Shown in pieces: positions 15,251 to 26,803 of a stretch of 37,939 bases of DNA (the stretch's first letter is position 1; each line of letters opens with the position of its first letter). The notes under the pieces are model-generated. The model saw only the letters and a list, made by a program, of their open reading frames with translations, ran no database searches and was not told where the DNA came from. The stretch lies in assembly GCA_012718985.1 (NCBI GenBank), contig JAAYBG010000108.1, positions 1 to 37,939 of the forward strand, in the 5' to 3' direction. Made by a program: the position numbers and the translations under genes. The stretch is from Acholeplasmataceae bacterium (lineage in GTDB: Bacteria; Bacillota_I; Bacilli_A; ML615J-28; CAG-698).

Positions 15251-16162
15251 TTATTCCTTGCAGTACTTAACAATATTTAATGCTGCAATAGCCCCATCAT
15301 TAATTGCAGTAGCTATTTGTCTGATTTCTTTCGCAACAATATCCCCACAAGCATAAAGACCTTTAATTGATGTCTCAAAATTCTTATCGACCACCACGTA
15401 TCCACGTTCATCGGTAATTTCTAATTTACTGATTAGTTGATTCGCTGGTTGCTGACCGACATACTCAAAACAACCATCTACATCAATAGTAAAAACCTCA
15501 GAACTTAGTTTGTTTTGCAATTTAATCTGTTTTAAATTTTCTTCCCCCAAAAATTCTAAAGGAATAGTATTTAGGATAAACTCAACATTCTCCCGGACTT
15601 TTAACTTGCTGACCAAAATTTCTGCTCCTCTAAATTCATCACGACGATGAATGACATATACTTTGCTCGCAATATCGGCTAAGTATAGGGCTTCTTCTAA
15701 AGCAGAGTTTCCTCCACCAATGACAGCAACTGGTTTATTCTTATAAAAGGAGCCATCACAAATAGCACACCAAGAAATTCCTTTTCCTTTATACGTCTCT
15801 TCACCAGGAATATTAAGGTGTTTATTCTTTGTTCCGGTAGCGACTACCAAAGCTTTTGACTCTAGTTTTTCTGCTAATCCTTCTACAGTCACTTTAAAAA
15901 TATCTTCGTTTTTCTCAATATCAATGACAGAATAGCCAAAATATTCAACACCTAAATCATTTACTTGTTCGAACATTTCTAGCGCCAAAGAGGTTCCTTC
16001 TATTTTTTTGAATCCTGGATAATTCTCAATCACTGAAGTATTGACCATTGCTCCTCCCGGAGCTCCTTGTTCAATAATACCAACTTTTAAATTTCCCCTA
16101 GCTGCATATATTGCCGCAGTCATTCCCGCTGGTCCTGCTCCTATAATTAATACATCAAACAT
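15251..16162 (-). CDS. trxB: Thioredoxin-disulfide reductase
   Basis: FAD- and NADPH-dependent enzyme that keeps thioredoxin reduced. The 303 residues contain the FAD-binding G-A-G-P-A-G-M-T-A-A (about 7-16), the redox pair C-A-I-C-D-G (about 131-136), the NADPH site G-G-G-N-S-A-L-E-E-A (about 149-158) and the C-terminal FAD motif G-L-Y-A-C-G-D-I. Length is normal. It overlaps the upstream HAD phosphatase gene by 8 nt, and whiA starts 2 nt later. A close ferredoxin/flavodoxin-type reductase of the same fold cannot be excluded, but C-x-x-C at this position supports TrxB. Confidence 0.92.
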   Translation of the reverse strand: MFDVLIIGAGPAGMTAAIYAARGNLKVGIIEQGAPGGAMVNTSVIENYPGFKKIEGTSLALEMFEQVNDLGVEYFGYSVIDIEKNEDIFKVTVEGLAEKLESKALVVATGTKNKHLNIPGEETYKGKGISWCAICDGSFYKNKPVAVIGGGNSALEEALYLADIASKVYVIHRRDEFRGAEILVSKLKVRENVEFILNTIPLEFLGEENLKQIKLQNKLSSEVFTIDVDGCFEYVGQQPANQLISKLEITDERGYVVVDKNFETSIKGLYACGDIVAKEIRQIATAINDGAIAALNIVKYCKE

Positions 16163-16796
16163 AATTATCCCTCACTATCTTTAATAAATCTTTCATATCT
16201 GAAGCTACGTATTTAGCTCCAGCAGCCAATAAATCTTCTTTAGATGTCAGAGCCCATCCCACACCGATGCCATCAATTCCAGCATTAATTGCTGTAGCCA
16301 TATCTGTTTTTGTATCTCCAATATAAATACATTTCTCAACATTCAGCATCTTTTTAATCAAATCAATTCCTTCACGATTAGGTTTAGGCTTTTTTACTTG
16401 ATCAATTCCAATAATCAAATCAAAGAATGATAATAGATTCATTTGTTTTAAGTTGGAAGTGATTGCCTCATTGATTTTATTAGAAAGGATTGCCATTTTA
16501 TGACCCCTATCTTTTAACGCTTGTAGTACTTCCCTTGTATCAGGAAACATCCGTAAATACTTCGGTTGTAAATTGGCATTTAATTTGCGATATTCACGAA
16601 ACAAGTGCTTCGCTTTCTCCTCGTTACAACCAATTTTCGTAAATGTATCCAGTAGTCCTGGTCCAAAAAAACTTTGCAAATCTGTTTCATCATATTGGTA
16701 TTCAGGCAAAAATCGCTCGAACAATTGAATAAATGTCTCCCTGATTAAAGGATATGTATCTAGTACTGTTCCATCCAAATCAAAAATTAACAACAT
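16155..16796 (-). CDS. HAD-superfamily phosphatase, PpaX-like
   Basis: A 213-residue haloacid dehalogenase hydrolase. Motif I is F-D-L-D-G-T-V-L-D-T (about 5-14), with the nucleophile Asp and acid/base Asp. Motif II is I-L-S-N-K (about 105), and motif III/IV is K-P-K-P with G-D-T-K-T-D-M (about 160-166). The alpha-helical cap is inserted after motif I. In many Bacillota the pyrophosphatase ppaX sits between lgt and trxB near whiA, and position plus size fit that gene, although phosphoglycolate phosphatase is an alternative. It lies 3 nt after the membrane protein gene and overlaps trxB by 8 nt. Confidence 0.85.
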   Translation of the reverse strand: MLLIFDLDGTVLDTYPLIRETFIQLFERFLPEYQYDETDLQSFFGPGLLDTFTKIGCNEEKAKHLFREYRKLNANLQPKYLRMFPDTREVLQALKDRGHKMAILSNKINEAITSNLKQMNLLSFFDLIIGIDQVKKPKPNREGIDLIKKMLNVEKCIYIGDTKTDMATAINAGIDGIGVGWALTSKEDLLAAGAKYVASDMKDLLKIVRDNYV

Positions 16797-16799
16797 AAG

Positions 16800-17336
16800 T
16801 TACACTCTTTTTCTAGTAAATATTCGATTTATCATTAACCATTTAATTAAGCTCCTCAATACTAGAAAAATAATGTAGAACATAATCACTCCAAATGTAC
16901 TAACGATTGAAATTTCAGGTGCAAAAAGGATTGTTAGAACAAAAGCAATGATTCCTCCAATAATCCCAAATGCTCCTAAAGAATAAACCGCAAATTTTGG
17001 TAATAATAAATCTATTAGTTTTATTAATATTGTTTCACCAAATACATATATTCCCACCGCAAGAAGAAAATAGGATAATTCTGGATAATCAACCCATTTT
17101 ATATAGCCGCTTAAGCCAACGAATAATAAAAATGAAATAACTATTTCAATAAAAAATAGTAGTCTTCGTTTTTTCGGATCAATATTGGGTAATCGCACTT
17201 TAACAACTTTTATTTTGTCGGGATCCACTAAGCCAGATTCTTTTAATTCTTCGATTTGCTTTTCCAATTCACGCATCGACTTTTCAAAATCTTCTTCTAT
17301 TTTTTCCCGTTTTTCTTTTCTTTTTTTCTTATCCAT
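16800..17336 (-). CDS. Hypothetical membrane protein with N-terminal charged helix
   Basis: Unrecognised 178-residue protein. Residues about 1-35 are extremely Lys/Glu-rich and probably helical (K-K-R-K-E-K-R-E-K-I-E-E), followed by four hydrophobic segments at about 58-78, 87-108, 115-138 and 142-163, and a basic tail (N-R-I-F-T-R-K-R-V). The N-terminus should be cytoplasmic. ATG 17336 is chosen because AGAGG sits 6 nt upstream; a TTG two codons earlier is within that site. It lies between uvrA and the PpaX-like gene, the place where lgt or hprK sits in related gene orders, but it resembles neither. Confidence 0.75.
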   Translation of the reverse strand: MDKKKRKEKREKIEEDFEKSMRELEKQIEELKESGLVDPDKIKVVKVRLPNIDPKKRRLLFFIEIVISFLLFVGLSGYIKWVDYPELSYFLLAVGIYVFGETILIKLIDLLLPKFAVYSLGAFGIIGGIIAFVLTILFAPEISIVSTFGVIMFYIIFLVLRSLIKWLMINRIFTRKRV

Positions 17337-17347
17337 AATCAACCTCT

Positions 17348-17368
17348 AAAGAAGCTTATCGCTTCTTT
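17348..17368 (-). terminator. Intercistronic hairpin after uvrA
   Basis: Stem AAAGAAGC / GCTTCTTT with a 5-nt loop, starting about 16 nt after the uvrA stop. On the minus strand the T-run is only three bases and the next ribosome binding site follows directly. It is probably a leaky terminator or processing hairpin, not an operon end. Confidence 0.45.
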
Positions 17369-17384
17369 TTATTCTGAAAATAAC

Positions 17385-20207
17385 TTATTTTTTTACCATT
17401 ACTTTTCGTAAATATTCTCCTGTATAGGATTTATCACAGTTTATGATTTCTTCAGGAGAACCGGCAAAAACAATTTCTCCTCCCCGATATCCTCCTTCAG
17501 GACCTAAATCAATGATGTAATCAGCACTTTTAATCACATCTAGATTGTGTTCAATAATAATAACTGTTGCACCTTGATCGACAATGTAATTGATTACCTC
17601 CAATAATCGTTTTATATCGTCTGTATGAAGTCCTGTTGTGGGTTCATCAAGTAAATAGATTGTTTTATTGGTAATTTTTTTATTTAACTCACTTGCTAAT
17701 TTTACTCTTTGTGCTTCTCCTCCTGATAAAGTAGTCGCACTTTGACCTAATTTTACATAGCCTAACCCGACATCCCTTAAAGCAGTCAATTTATTATTGA
17801 TACTAGGAATCTTGGAAAAAAATTTGACTGCTTCATCAATCGTCATTTCTAAAACATCAGCAATTGATTTTCCTTTATACTTTACTTCTAAAGTCTCTTT
17901 ATTATATCTTGTTCCACGGCATTCCTCACACGGAATATAAACATCAGGCAAGAAATGCATTTCTATTTTTACAACGCCATCCCCCCAGCATTTCTCGCAT
18001 CTTCCTCCCTTTACATTAAAAGAAAATCTTCCTTTATTGTAACCTCGAACCTTTGCTTCCATTGTTTCTGCAAACAATTCTCTTATTTGATCAAACACTC
18101 CTGTATAGGTGGCAGGATTACTACGTGGGGTTCTTCCAATTGGCGACTGATTAACGTCTACAACTTTATCAAAATCACGCCAACCAAGAATATCATCGCA
18201 TTTCCCTGGCGTTTGTTTAGAGCGATATAATTTTTGACTTAAAAATTTTTGCAAGATTTCATTGACTAGTGTCGATTTACCACTACCGCTAACCCCTGTA
18301 ACTACCGTCAACATTCCCTCAGGAATCGCTACATCGATATTTTTTAAATTGTTTTCGCAAGCATTAATAATCTTTATAAATCGACCATTTCCTGTTCTTC
18401 TCTTTTCAGGAACGGGGATAAATTTCTTCTTCGATAGATATTGTCCTGTTATACTTTTTTCATTCATCATGACTTCTTGAGGAGTTCCTGCAGCGACAAT
18501 TTCTCCACCAAAATCTCCAGCTAAAGGACCTACATCGATTAGATAATCTGATTGCATCATGATTTCTTCATCATGTTCAACAACAATTAAGGTGTTCCCT
18601 AAATCGCGCATTTCCTTCAAGGCTCCCACTAGTTTTGCATTATCTCTTTGGTGTAATCCAATTGATGGTTCATCCAACACATATAAAATACCTGTTAAAT
18701 GAGAGCCGATTTGTGTGGCCAAACGAATTCTTTGATTTTCACCACCAGATAAAGTGGCACTAGCACGAGACAGCGTTAAATAATCTAACCCTACGTTAAT
18801 CAAAAACTGCAATCTCTCTTTGATTTCTTTTAATACCAAATTAGAAATTTGTATATCTGTTTCACTTAATTGCAATTGATTCAAATATTCTAATGCTTCT
18901 ATAACAGTTAATTCGGTTAATTGATAAATATTTTTATTGCCTACCAAAACACTTAACGCTTCTTTTGATAAGCGCATTCCGTGACATTCAGGACATTCAA
19001 AGTCAGCCAAGTAAGAATTATAATATTCTCGAGCCATACTAGATGTCGTTTGTAAATATCTTCGTTCAATTAGACTAGCAATTCCTTCAATGCGTTGTGA
19101 TTTCCTAATTATGTTTTGACCACTTGTTATTATTTCATAAGGAATCGGTTCCTTAGAACCAAACAAAATGATTTCCTTTTCTTCATCACTTAGGTCTTGG
19201 TAAGGTTTGTCTAGATCAATATGGTAATGGTTTGTCATTTTCTCGAAAACTTGCCATTCAATATTCTCTGTATCAACAATGTTGCGTAAATAACGGATTG
19301 CTCCTTTTCGAATAGAAACACTGGGGTTCGTTACCAGCAAATTCTCATCTAGTTTTTGTAATACACCCAATCCCTTGCATTCATTACAAGCTCCAAAAGG
19401 AGAATTAAACGAAAATAATCTTGGCTCTAATTTAGGAATAGAGAAATCACAATAAGGACAAGCTAAATGCTCACTAAAAATTTGCTCATTATCGTTAATG
19501 GAAACGATAACTTTACCTTCGCCAAATTTCAATGCTGTCTCTAATGATGAATATAGCCTAGAACGAATATCATTTCTAAGCTTTAGACGATCTATGACAA
19601 TTTCTATATTATGTCTTTTTGTCTTTTCTAAAACGATGTCTTCTGATACATCAACGATTTTACCATTTACCCTAATCCGAGAAAAACCCTCTTTTTGAAT
19701 CAAATCGATTGTTTTTTCATGTGTTCCCTTTTTACCATAAACAATGGGGGAAAAAATAATAATTTTCGAATCTTCTTTCGCTTCAAAAATTTTATTTACT
19801 ATTTCTTCAATGGTTTGTGCTGCAATCAAAACATGATGTTCAGGGCAATATGCTTTTCCTATTCTCGCATATAACAATCGTAAATAATCATAAATCTCAG
19901 TGATGGTTCCTACTGTCGAGCGAGGATTTTTACTCGTTGTTTTTTGGTCAATCGCTATCGCTGGGGATAATCCCTCGATAGAATCCACATCTGGTTTATT
20001 AACATTGCCTAAAAATTGTCGCGCATACGCTGACAAACTTTCAACATATCGCCTTTGACCTTCCGCGTAAATGGTATCAAAAGCCAACGAAGTTTTACCA
20101 CTTCCTGATAAACCTGTCATAACAACCAGTTTATCTTTAGGAATCTTAACATCGACGTTTTTTAGGTTGTTTTCTCTTGCCCCTTTTACAACGATATATT
20201 TTTGCAT
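17385..20207 (-). CDS. uvrA: Excinuclease ABC subunit A
   Basis: Damage-recognition ATPase of nucleotide excision repair, acting with UvrB. The 940 residues carry two ABC modules: Walker A G-L-S-G-S-G-K-T-S (about 33-41) with signature L-S-G-G-E-N-Q-R, and G-V-S-G-S-G-K-S-T (about 640) with signature L-S-G-G-E-A-Q-R. Zinc-binding cysteine sets are visible: C-P-Y-C ... C-N-E-C in the first half and C-E-K-C ... C-E-E-C in the second. Length is normal. AGGTGA precedes the ATG, and it begins 4 nt after the ligA stop, so ligA and uvrA are cotranscribed. Confidence 0.98.
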   Translation of the reverse strand: MQKYIVVKGARENNLKNVDVKIPKDKLVVMTGLSGSGKTSLAFDTIYAEGQRRYVESLSAYARQFLGNVNKPDVDSIEGLSPAIAIDQKTTSKNPRSTVGTITEIYDYLRLLYARIGKAYCPEHHVLIAAQTIEEIVNKIFEAKEDSKIIIFSPIVYGKKGTHEKTIDLIQKEGFSRIRVNGKIVDVSEDIVLEKTKRHNIEIVIDRLKLRNDIRSRLYSSLETALKFGEGKVIVSINDNEQIFSEHLACPYCDFSIPKLEPRLFSFNSPFGACNECKGLGVLQKLDENLLVTNPSVSIRKGAIRYLRNIVDTENIEWQVFEKMTNHYHIDLDKPYQDLSDEEKEIILFGSKEPIPYEIITSGQNIIRKSQRIEGIASLIERRYLQTTSSMAREYYNSYLADFECPECHGMRLSKEALSVLVGNKNIYQLTELTVIEALEYLNQLQLSETDIQISNLVLKEIKERLQFLINVGLDYLTLSRASATLSGGENQRIRLATQIGSHLTGILYVLDEPSIGLHQRDNAKLVGALKEMRDLGNTLIVVEHDEEIMMQSDYLIDVGPLAGDFGGEIVAAGTPQEVMMNEKSITGQYLSKKKFIPVPEKRRTGNGRFIKIINACENNLKNIDVAIPEGMLTVVTGVSGSGKSTLVNEILQKFLSQKLYRSKQTPGKCDDILGWRDFDKVVDVNQSPIGRTPRSNPATYTGVFDQIRELFAETMEAKVRGYNKGRFSFNVKGGRCEKCWGDGVVKIEMHFLPDVYIPCEECRGTRYNKETLEVKYKGKSIADVLEMTIDEAVKFFSKIPSINNKLTALRDVGLGYVKLGQSATTLSGGEAQRVKLASELNKKITNKTIYLLDEPTTGLHTDDIKRLLEVINYIVDQGATVIIIEHNLDVIKSADYIIDLGPEGGYRGGEIVFAGSPEEIINCDKSYTGEYLRKVMVKK

Positions 20208-20211
20208 ACAA

Positions 20212-22203
<1,992 letters not shown>

Positions 22204-22216
22204 CTACCTTCGTTAT

Positions 22217-22222
22217 ATTATA
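22217..22222 (-). promoter_or_regulatory. Extended -10 promoter of the ligA-uvrA operon
   Basis: TATAAT on the minus strand preceded by TGG (an extended -10). The -35 at 17 nt (TTTTAA) is weak. The start codon of ligA is 22 nt downstream. Confidence 0.65.
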
Positions 22223-22312
22223 CCATATTACAGATGGTTTTAAAACGAAAAAGCATATGTTTTTGTTCTGTTTTTTCAAAAAAATGTCATTAGTTTTTTT
22301 CTGCTATCCAAT

Positions 22313-22342
22313 TAAAAAGGTAGATAAAATTACTTATCTACC
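22313..22342 (-). terminator. Rho-independent terminator after pcrA
   Basis: Perfect 9-bp stem GGTAGATAA / TTATCTACC with a 6-nt loop, followed on the minus strand by TTTTTAATT. It ends the long operon that starts near 32700. Confidence 0.85.
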
Positions 22343-22355
22343 ATTCTATCTTTTA

Positions 22356-24482
22356 TTATTTTTTTCGTAACGCTTTATGTGCTAGCATAATATTCGTCAT
22401 TCGCTTTTGACTGGCAAAGAAAATCATACCGATTTCGCCTCTGATACCGATAATCACACCCTCACCAAATTTATCGTGAATCACCAAATCTCCTGTCCTA
22501 TAAGGACCAGATTTTTTTTGCTCTTCCTCGGATGGTTTTTTCATCAGATATTCTTGTTCTAAATCATGAAATGGATTTTCTTCTTCGAACATTTGTTTTT
22601 TTATCTTCTTTGTCCCTGCAAATTCAAGTAAAAATCTCGATGGTTGATTATGAAACCAAGTTCCATAGAGCATTCTATTTTTTGTTGCCAGTAAATACAA
22701 TTTACTTTTGGCCCTTGTGAAGGCAACATAGGCAATTCGGCGCTCTTCTTCCATTTCAAAATTATTAACAATCCGTCCTTCATTAGGAAAAATATTTTCC
22801 TCAAGAGCTACAACAAAAACATATTCGAATTCTAACCCCTTAACAGAATGAATTGTTGATAAGGTAACCCCATTTTTATTTTCCTTTTGATTTTGTAGGT
22901 ATTCATCTGACAAAATCGTATAATCAAAGGCTTCACGCAATCGTTCACTTCTTGAGGTTCCGTCTGAATTTGATTCGATTTGATAAAGAACACTCTTGAA
23001 TTCTTGCAAGTTATCATTTCGTTCTTCAAAATTTTCTGTTTCTTCCTTCAAATACTCTTTGTATCCAATTTTTTCAATCAGTTCATCGAATAATTCATTC
23101 AGATTAACCTTATCTATTTTCTCTTGAAAATACTTAATCATCGTCATAAAATCTAGCAAGGTTTGATATTTGCTCTTATTTAGAATGACATTGGAAGCTT
23201 TCAATGCTTCAAACAACTGAACTTTATCCTCTTTACATATCGCTTCGATTTTACCAATAGTTACTTCGCCAATTCCACGTGTCGGGACATTAATAATTCT
23301 TTTAAAACTATGAATATCATTATCGTTTATGATTAATTTTAAATAAGCGATAATATCTTTCACTTCACGTCTTTTTAAATAGGAAACTCCACCAAAAACA
23401 CGATAGGGTATTCCCATTTTAATAAAACCAAGTTCAAAATTTCTTAATATAACAGAATTACGATAAAGTACTGCAAAATCAGTCCAGGGAGTAGTTGTCG
23501 TTTTTAAACTGCGAACAGCATCGAGAACATAATTTACTTCATCCTTTTCCGATTCTGTTTGCACGATAATCACATCATCTTCTTTTCCTTTATTACGAGA
23601 AAATAATTCCTTTGGTTCACGGTTTTCATTGTTTTTAATCAATTTATTACAGCCATCAAGAATTGTTTGTGTTGAACGATAATTTTCTGTTAGGTAAAAA
23701 ATTTGATGTTCAGGAAAATCGCGTTTGAATTGCGACATATTTTCATAGTTAGTTCCGCGAAAACTATAAATACTTTGATCATCATCACCGACAACAAATA
23801 AATTTCTACTCTTTTCTGTTAGCATCTTGATAATCTCATATTGAATAAGACTGGTATCTTGAAATTCATCGCATAATACATAGTGAAATCGATCTTGGTA
23901 TTTTTGCAGTGTTTGAGGAAAATTGGTAAATATTTCCTTTGTTTTCAACAATAAATCCTCAAAATCCAATAAATTTAAACTCTTCATTTTATCTTCGTAG
24001 AGTTTAAAAATTTTGTTCTCCAAAGGATTATCAATCTTTTCTATACCAAAACACTTATTATAATTGATTGCTTTTTGGATATGCTTTGCTTTTCTCTTTT
24101 CTTCATTGTTTTCTTTTAGAACATCGGTGATAATTTTCAATTGTTCTTCTTCATCAATAATAGAAAAAGTACGACTATATCCTAAAACCGGGATTTCTTT
24201 TCGCAAGATTCTAGCACATAGTGCATGGAATGTACTAATAGTTGCATCATATATTTCCGGTCCAACAAGATTGATTAATCGTTCTCGCATTTCGTTGGTT
24301 GCCTTGTTTGTAAAGGTAATTGCCAGAATATTAGCAGGATTAATCCCTTTTTCCTTTACCATGTAAGCAATACGAAAGGTTAGAGCTCTTGTTTTCCCAC
24401 TACCAGCGCCAGCCGAAACCATGACAGGACCAGAGTATGCTAACACTGTCTTTTTTTGCTCTTCATTCAAATTGCTTAACAT
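22356..24482 (-). CDS. pcrA: ATP-dependent DNA helicase PcrA/UvrD
   Basis: Superfamily 1A 3'-5' helicase that unwinds DNA in repair and removes recombination intermediates and stalled complexes. In the 708 residues the motifs are clear: Q-motif region L-N-E-E-Q, Walker A G-A-G-S-G-K-T, motif Ia T-F-T-N-K-A, motif II D-E-F-Q-D-T-S, motif III G-D-D-D-Q-S-I-Y-S-F-R-G, motif V S-T-I-H-S-V-K-G-L-E-F and motif VI R-R-I-A-Y-V-A-F-T-R-A. The C-terminal G-D-L-V-I-H-D-K-F-G-E-G-V-I segment is the Tudor-like domain that contacts RNA polymerase in PcrA. It begins 18 nt after glnS and closes the operon, rather than sitting next to ligA in the same transcript. Confidence 0.95.
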   Translation of the reverse strand: MLSNLNEEQKKTVLAYSGPVMVSAGAGSGKTRALTFRIAYMVKEKGINPANILAITFTNKATNEMRERLINLVGPEIYDATISTFHALCARILRKEIPVLGYSRTFSIIDEEEQLKIITDVLKENNEEKRKAKHIQKAINYNKCFGIEKIDNPLENKIFKLYEDKMKSLNLLDFEDLLLKTKEIFTNFPQTLQKYQDRFHYVLCDEFQDTSLIQYEIIKMLTEKSRNLFVVGDDDQSIYSFRGTNYENMSQFKRDFPEHQIFYLTENYRSTQTILDGCNKLIKNNENREPKELFSRNKGKEDDVIIVQTESEKDEVNYVLDAVRSLKTTTTPWTDFAVLYRNSVILRNFELGFIKMGIPYRVFGGVSYLKRREVKDIIAYLKLIINDNDIHSFKRIINVPTRGIGEVTIGKIEAICKEDKVQLFEALKASNVILNKSKYQTLLDFMTMIKYFQEKIDKVNLNELFDELIEKIGYKEYLKEETENFEERNDNLQEFKSVLYQIESNSDGTSRSERLREAFDYTILSDEYLQNQKENKNGVTLSTIHSVKGLEFEYVFVVALEENIFPNEGRIVNNFEMEEERRIAYVAFTRAKSKLYLLATKNRMLYGTWFHNQPSRFLLEFAGTKKIKKQMFEEENPFHDLEQEYLMKKPSEEEQKKSGPYRTGDLVIHDKFGEGVIIGIRGEIGMIFFASQKRMTNIMLAHKALRKK

Positions 24483-24500
24483 TCATTTCACACTCCATAA

Positions 24501-26138
24501 CTATTTAATCGCTGATTTTAATGATACAATGCGGTTAAAAACTAATTTATTCTTTTTTGTTTCTTTATCAACAACATAATATCCATCTCGCACAAATTGG
24601 AAACGTTCCATAACAGAAAATTGCTTCTTACTTCCTTCAACAAAGCCTTTTTTGATGGTCCAAGAATTTGGATTTAATCGTTCCAAAAAACTACGGTTGT
24701 CTTCAGGATTGTCGATTACTAATGTTTCAAACAAATTGAAGGTAGCTGGTTTTGCTGTTGTTGCTTCAACAAATTGAATCGTTCCATTTGGTTTTCTTTC
24801 ATTAAACCCGCTTCCGCTCTTTGTCCGTGGATCATAGGTACAATGTACTTCAACAATATTTCCATCTTTATCGTAAACTACCTCATTTGCTTTGATAAAA
24901 TAAGCATGGAACAACCTTACTTCTAAACCTAAAGCTAAACGTTTGTAATGTTTATCCGGTTTTTCTAAAACAAAATCGTTTCTATCAATATATAAATTAC
25001 GAGAAAAGGCAATTTGACGGGTTCCTAATTCTTCGTTTTCATTATTATTATTGGCTTCAAGGTATTCTATTTTTCCTTCCTCATAATTAGTAATCACTAT
25101 TTTTAAAGGATCTAAAACAGCCATTAAACGATTCGTTTTTAATTTCAAATCTTCCCGAAGAAAATGTTCAAGCATATCGCCTTCGATTGTTGAGTTGATA
25201 CGAGATAGCCCTGACGCCTTCACAAAATTTTTGATTGATTCTGGAGTATATCCTCTTCTAGCTAGACCAACTAAGGTAGGCATACGGGGATCATCATACC
25301 CTGTTACCTTTTTACTATTTACCAGTTCCCGTAAATATCTCTTGCTCATTACGGTATTGGTAATATTCAAACGTCCAAATTCGATTTGTTGGGGAACATG
25401 GGGCATTTCGCACTTCTCTACAACCCAATCATATAATGGACGATGGTTATCATATTCTAAACTACACAAAGAATGAGTAATCCCCTCAATTGCATCTTGA
25501 ATAGGATGAGCAAAATCATACATTGGATAAATACACCATTTATCTTTAGTACGATGATGACTAATATATAAAATACGATATAAAACAGGATCACGCATAT
25601 TGATATTAGGGCTCGCCATATCAATTTTAGCTCGTAAAACGCGTTCTCCTTCTTGGTATTTTCCCTCTTTCATGTTCTTAAATAATTCTAAGTTTTCTTC
25701 CACACTACGATTACGATAAGGAGATTCGATTCCAGGGGTATTGAAATCCCCCCGGTATTTGCTGGTTTCTTCTGGTGTTAAATCACAGACATAAGCAAGC
25801 CCCTTTTTAATGAGTTTTACTGCCAATTCATAAGTTTCATCAAAATAATCACTACCATACAATACCTTAGCAGGGTGATATCCTAACCATTCGATGTCTT
25901 TTTCAATTGCTTTTACAAATTCAACATCTTCTTTTGCAGGATTGGTATCATCAAAGCGTAAGTTTGTCTTTCCCCCAAAGCTGTTTGCTAATTCAAAATT
26001 GGTAATGATTGCTCGTGCATGTCCAATATGTAAATAGGCATTGGGTTCAGGAGGAAATCTAGTTACTATTGATTTCACTTTTCCACTTTCTAAATCATTA
26101 ATCATAATTGTCTTTATAAAATTCGACATTTCTTCCAT
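24501..26138 (-). CDS. glnS: Glutaminyl-tRNA synthetase
   Basis: Class I aminoacyl-tRNA synthetase that charges tRNA-Gln with glutamine. It has [14 protein letters not shown] (the HIGH motif), [16 protein letters not shown] and V-M-S-K-R (the KMSKS equivalent). Two anticodon-binding beta barrels follow (about 330-545). Length is standard. Candidate starts are GTG 26147, ATG 26138 and ATG 26129; AGGAAGTG fits ATG 26138 best. Many Bacillota instead make Gln-tRNA with the GatCAB amidotransferase, so a dedicated GlnRS is informative about lineage. It follows the B3/B4 gene by 5 nt. Confidence 0.95.
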   Translation of the reverse strand: MEEMSNFIKTIMINDLESGKVKSIVTRFPPEPNAYLHIGHARAIITNFELANSFGGKTNLRFDDTNPAKEDVEFVKAIEKDIEWLGYHPAKVLYGSDYFDETYELAVKLIKKGLAYVCDLTPEETSKYRGDFNTPGIESPYRNRSVEENLELFKNMKEGKYQEGERVLRAKIDMASPNINMRDPVLYRILYISHHRTKDKWCIYPMYDFAHPIQDAIEGITHSLCSLEYDNHRPLYDWVVEKCEMPHVPQQIEFGRLNITNTVMSKRYLRELVNSKKVTGYDDPRMPTLVGLARRGYTPESIKNFVKASGLSRINSTIEGDMLEHFLREDLKLKTNRLMAVLDPLKIVITNYEEGKIEYLEANNNNENEELGTRQIAFSRNLYIDRNDFVLEKPDKHYKRLALGLEVRLFHAYFIKANEVVYDKDGNIVEVHCTYDPRTKSGSGFNERKPNGTIQFVEATTAKPATFNLFETLVIDNPEDNRSFLERLNPNSWTIKKGFVEGSKKQFSVMERFQFVRDGYYVVDKETKKNKLVFNRIVSLKSAIK

Positions 26139-26143
26139 TGTTT

Positions 26144-26803
26144 TCACTTCCTAGTTATTATAATATCTTCTATGTTTTTTGCAGAGGCATACTTTTGATA
26201 AATATCAATAGCGAATTGTTTGTTTTCCTCGTGCATACTTGGACCAAAACAAATAATCATCAACAATATTTTTTTTGTTTCCTTTGTTACCATGGTTCTT
26301 TCTGTATCGCTTGTTGTTGAGCCAAAAGGCCCAATGTCATCTTCATAAACGGGAACATTACTGACATTTAATAGTCCTCGACCAATCCCGTAATATTCAT
26401 CTGTTTCTTTTCCTATTCTTATTGTGATGTCCCCTTTGATTTTTTCATAGTCTAGTACAGCAACCGACCTTTTTGCCTCTATCGACAAAAGATTTCCCGC
26501 ATCAACAACATTATTGATACGATATAAGCTGTTCCCTTTCACTAAACGTCTCAGCAAAGATTCACAAGCTAAACGGTATCGACTGGGATCTTTCCCCAGT
26601 TTTTTATAACCATCTCGAGCTTCTTTGATAAGAGGAATATTCAATACATCCTCTAATGAATATTCCCCCTTGATTTTTTCTTCATAAATTGTAATCATTT
26701 CTGATATTTTCTCACTATCCTCAACTTCAACATCCATCTTCATTGCAATGATAGTGAATGCAGGAATAATATCAGTTATTTCTTTGTTTATGGTAATTAT
26801 CAT
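26144..26803 (-). CDS. Free-standing B3/B4 domain protein, possible tRNA-editing factor
   Basis: A 219-residue soluble protein matching the B3/B4 domain, which forms the editing site of the phenylalanyl-tRNA synthetase beta subunit. Diagnostic segments are [10 protein letters not shown] (about 68-77), [20 protein letters not shown] (about 84-103), and the later [12 protein letters not shown] (about 165-176), corresponding to the ...D-x-x-R-T region of the family. Stand-alone members are widespread but poorly characterised; hydrolysis of mischarged tRNA in trans is plausible. The start codon overlaps the stop of the coiled-coil gene as ATGA, and glnS follows closely, so all three are translationally linked. 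Confidence 0.85.
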   Translation of the reverse strand: MIITINKEITDIIPAFTIIAMKMDVEVEDSEKISEMITIYEEKIKGEYSLEDVLNIPLIKEARDGYKKLGKDPSRYRLACESLLRRLVKGNSLYRINNVVDAGNLLSIEAKRSVAVLDYEKIKGDITIRIGKETDEYYGIGRGLLNVSNVPVYEDDIGPFGSTTSDTERTMVTKETKKILLMIICFGPSMHEENKQFAIDIYQKYASAKNIEDIIITRK

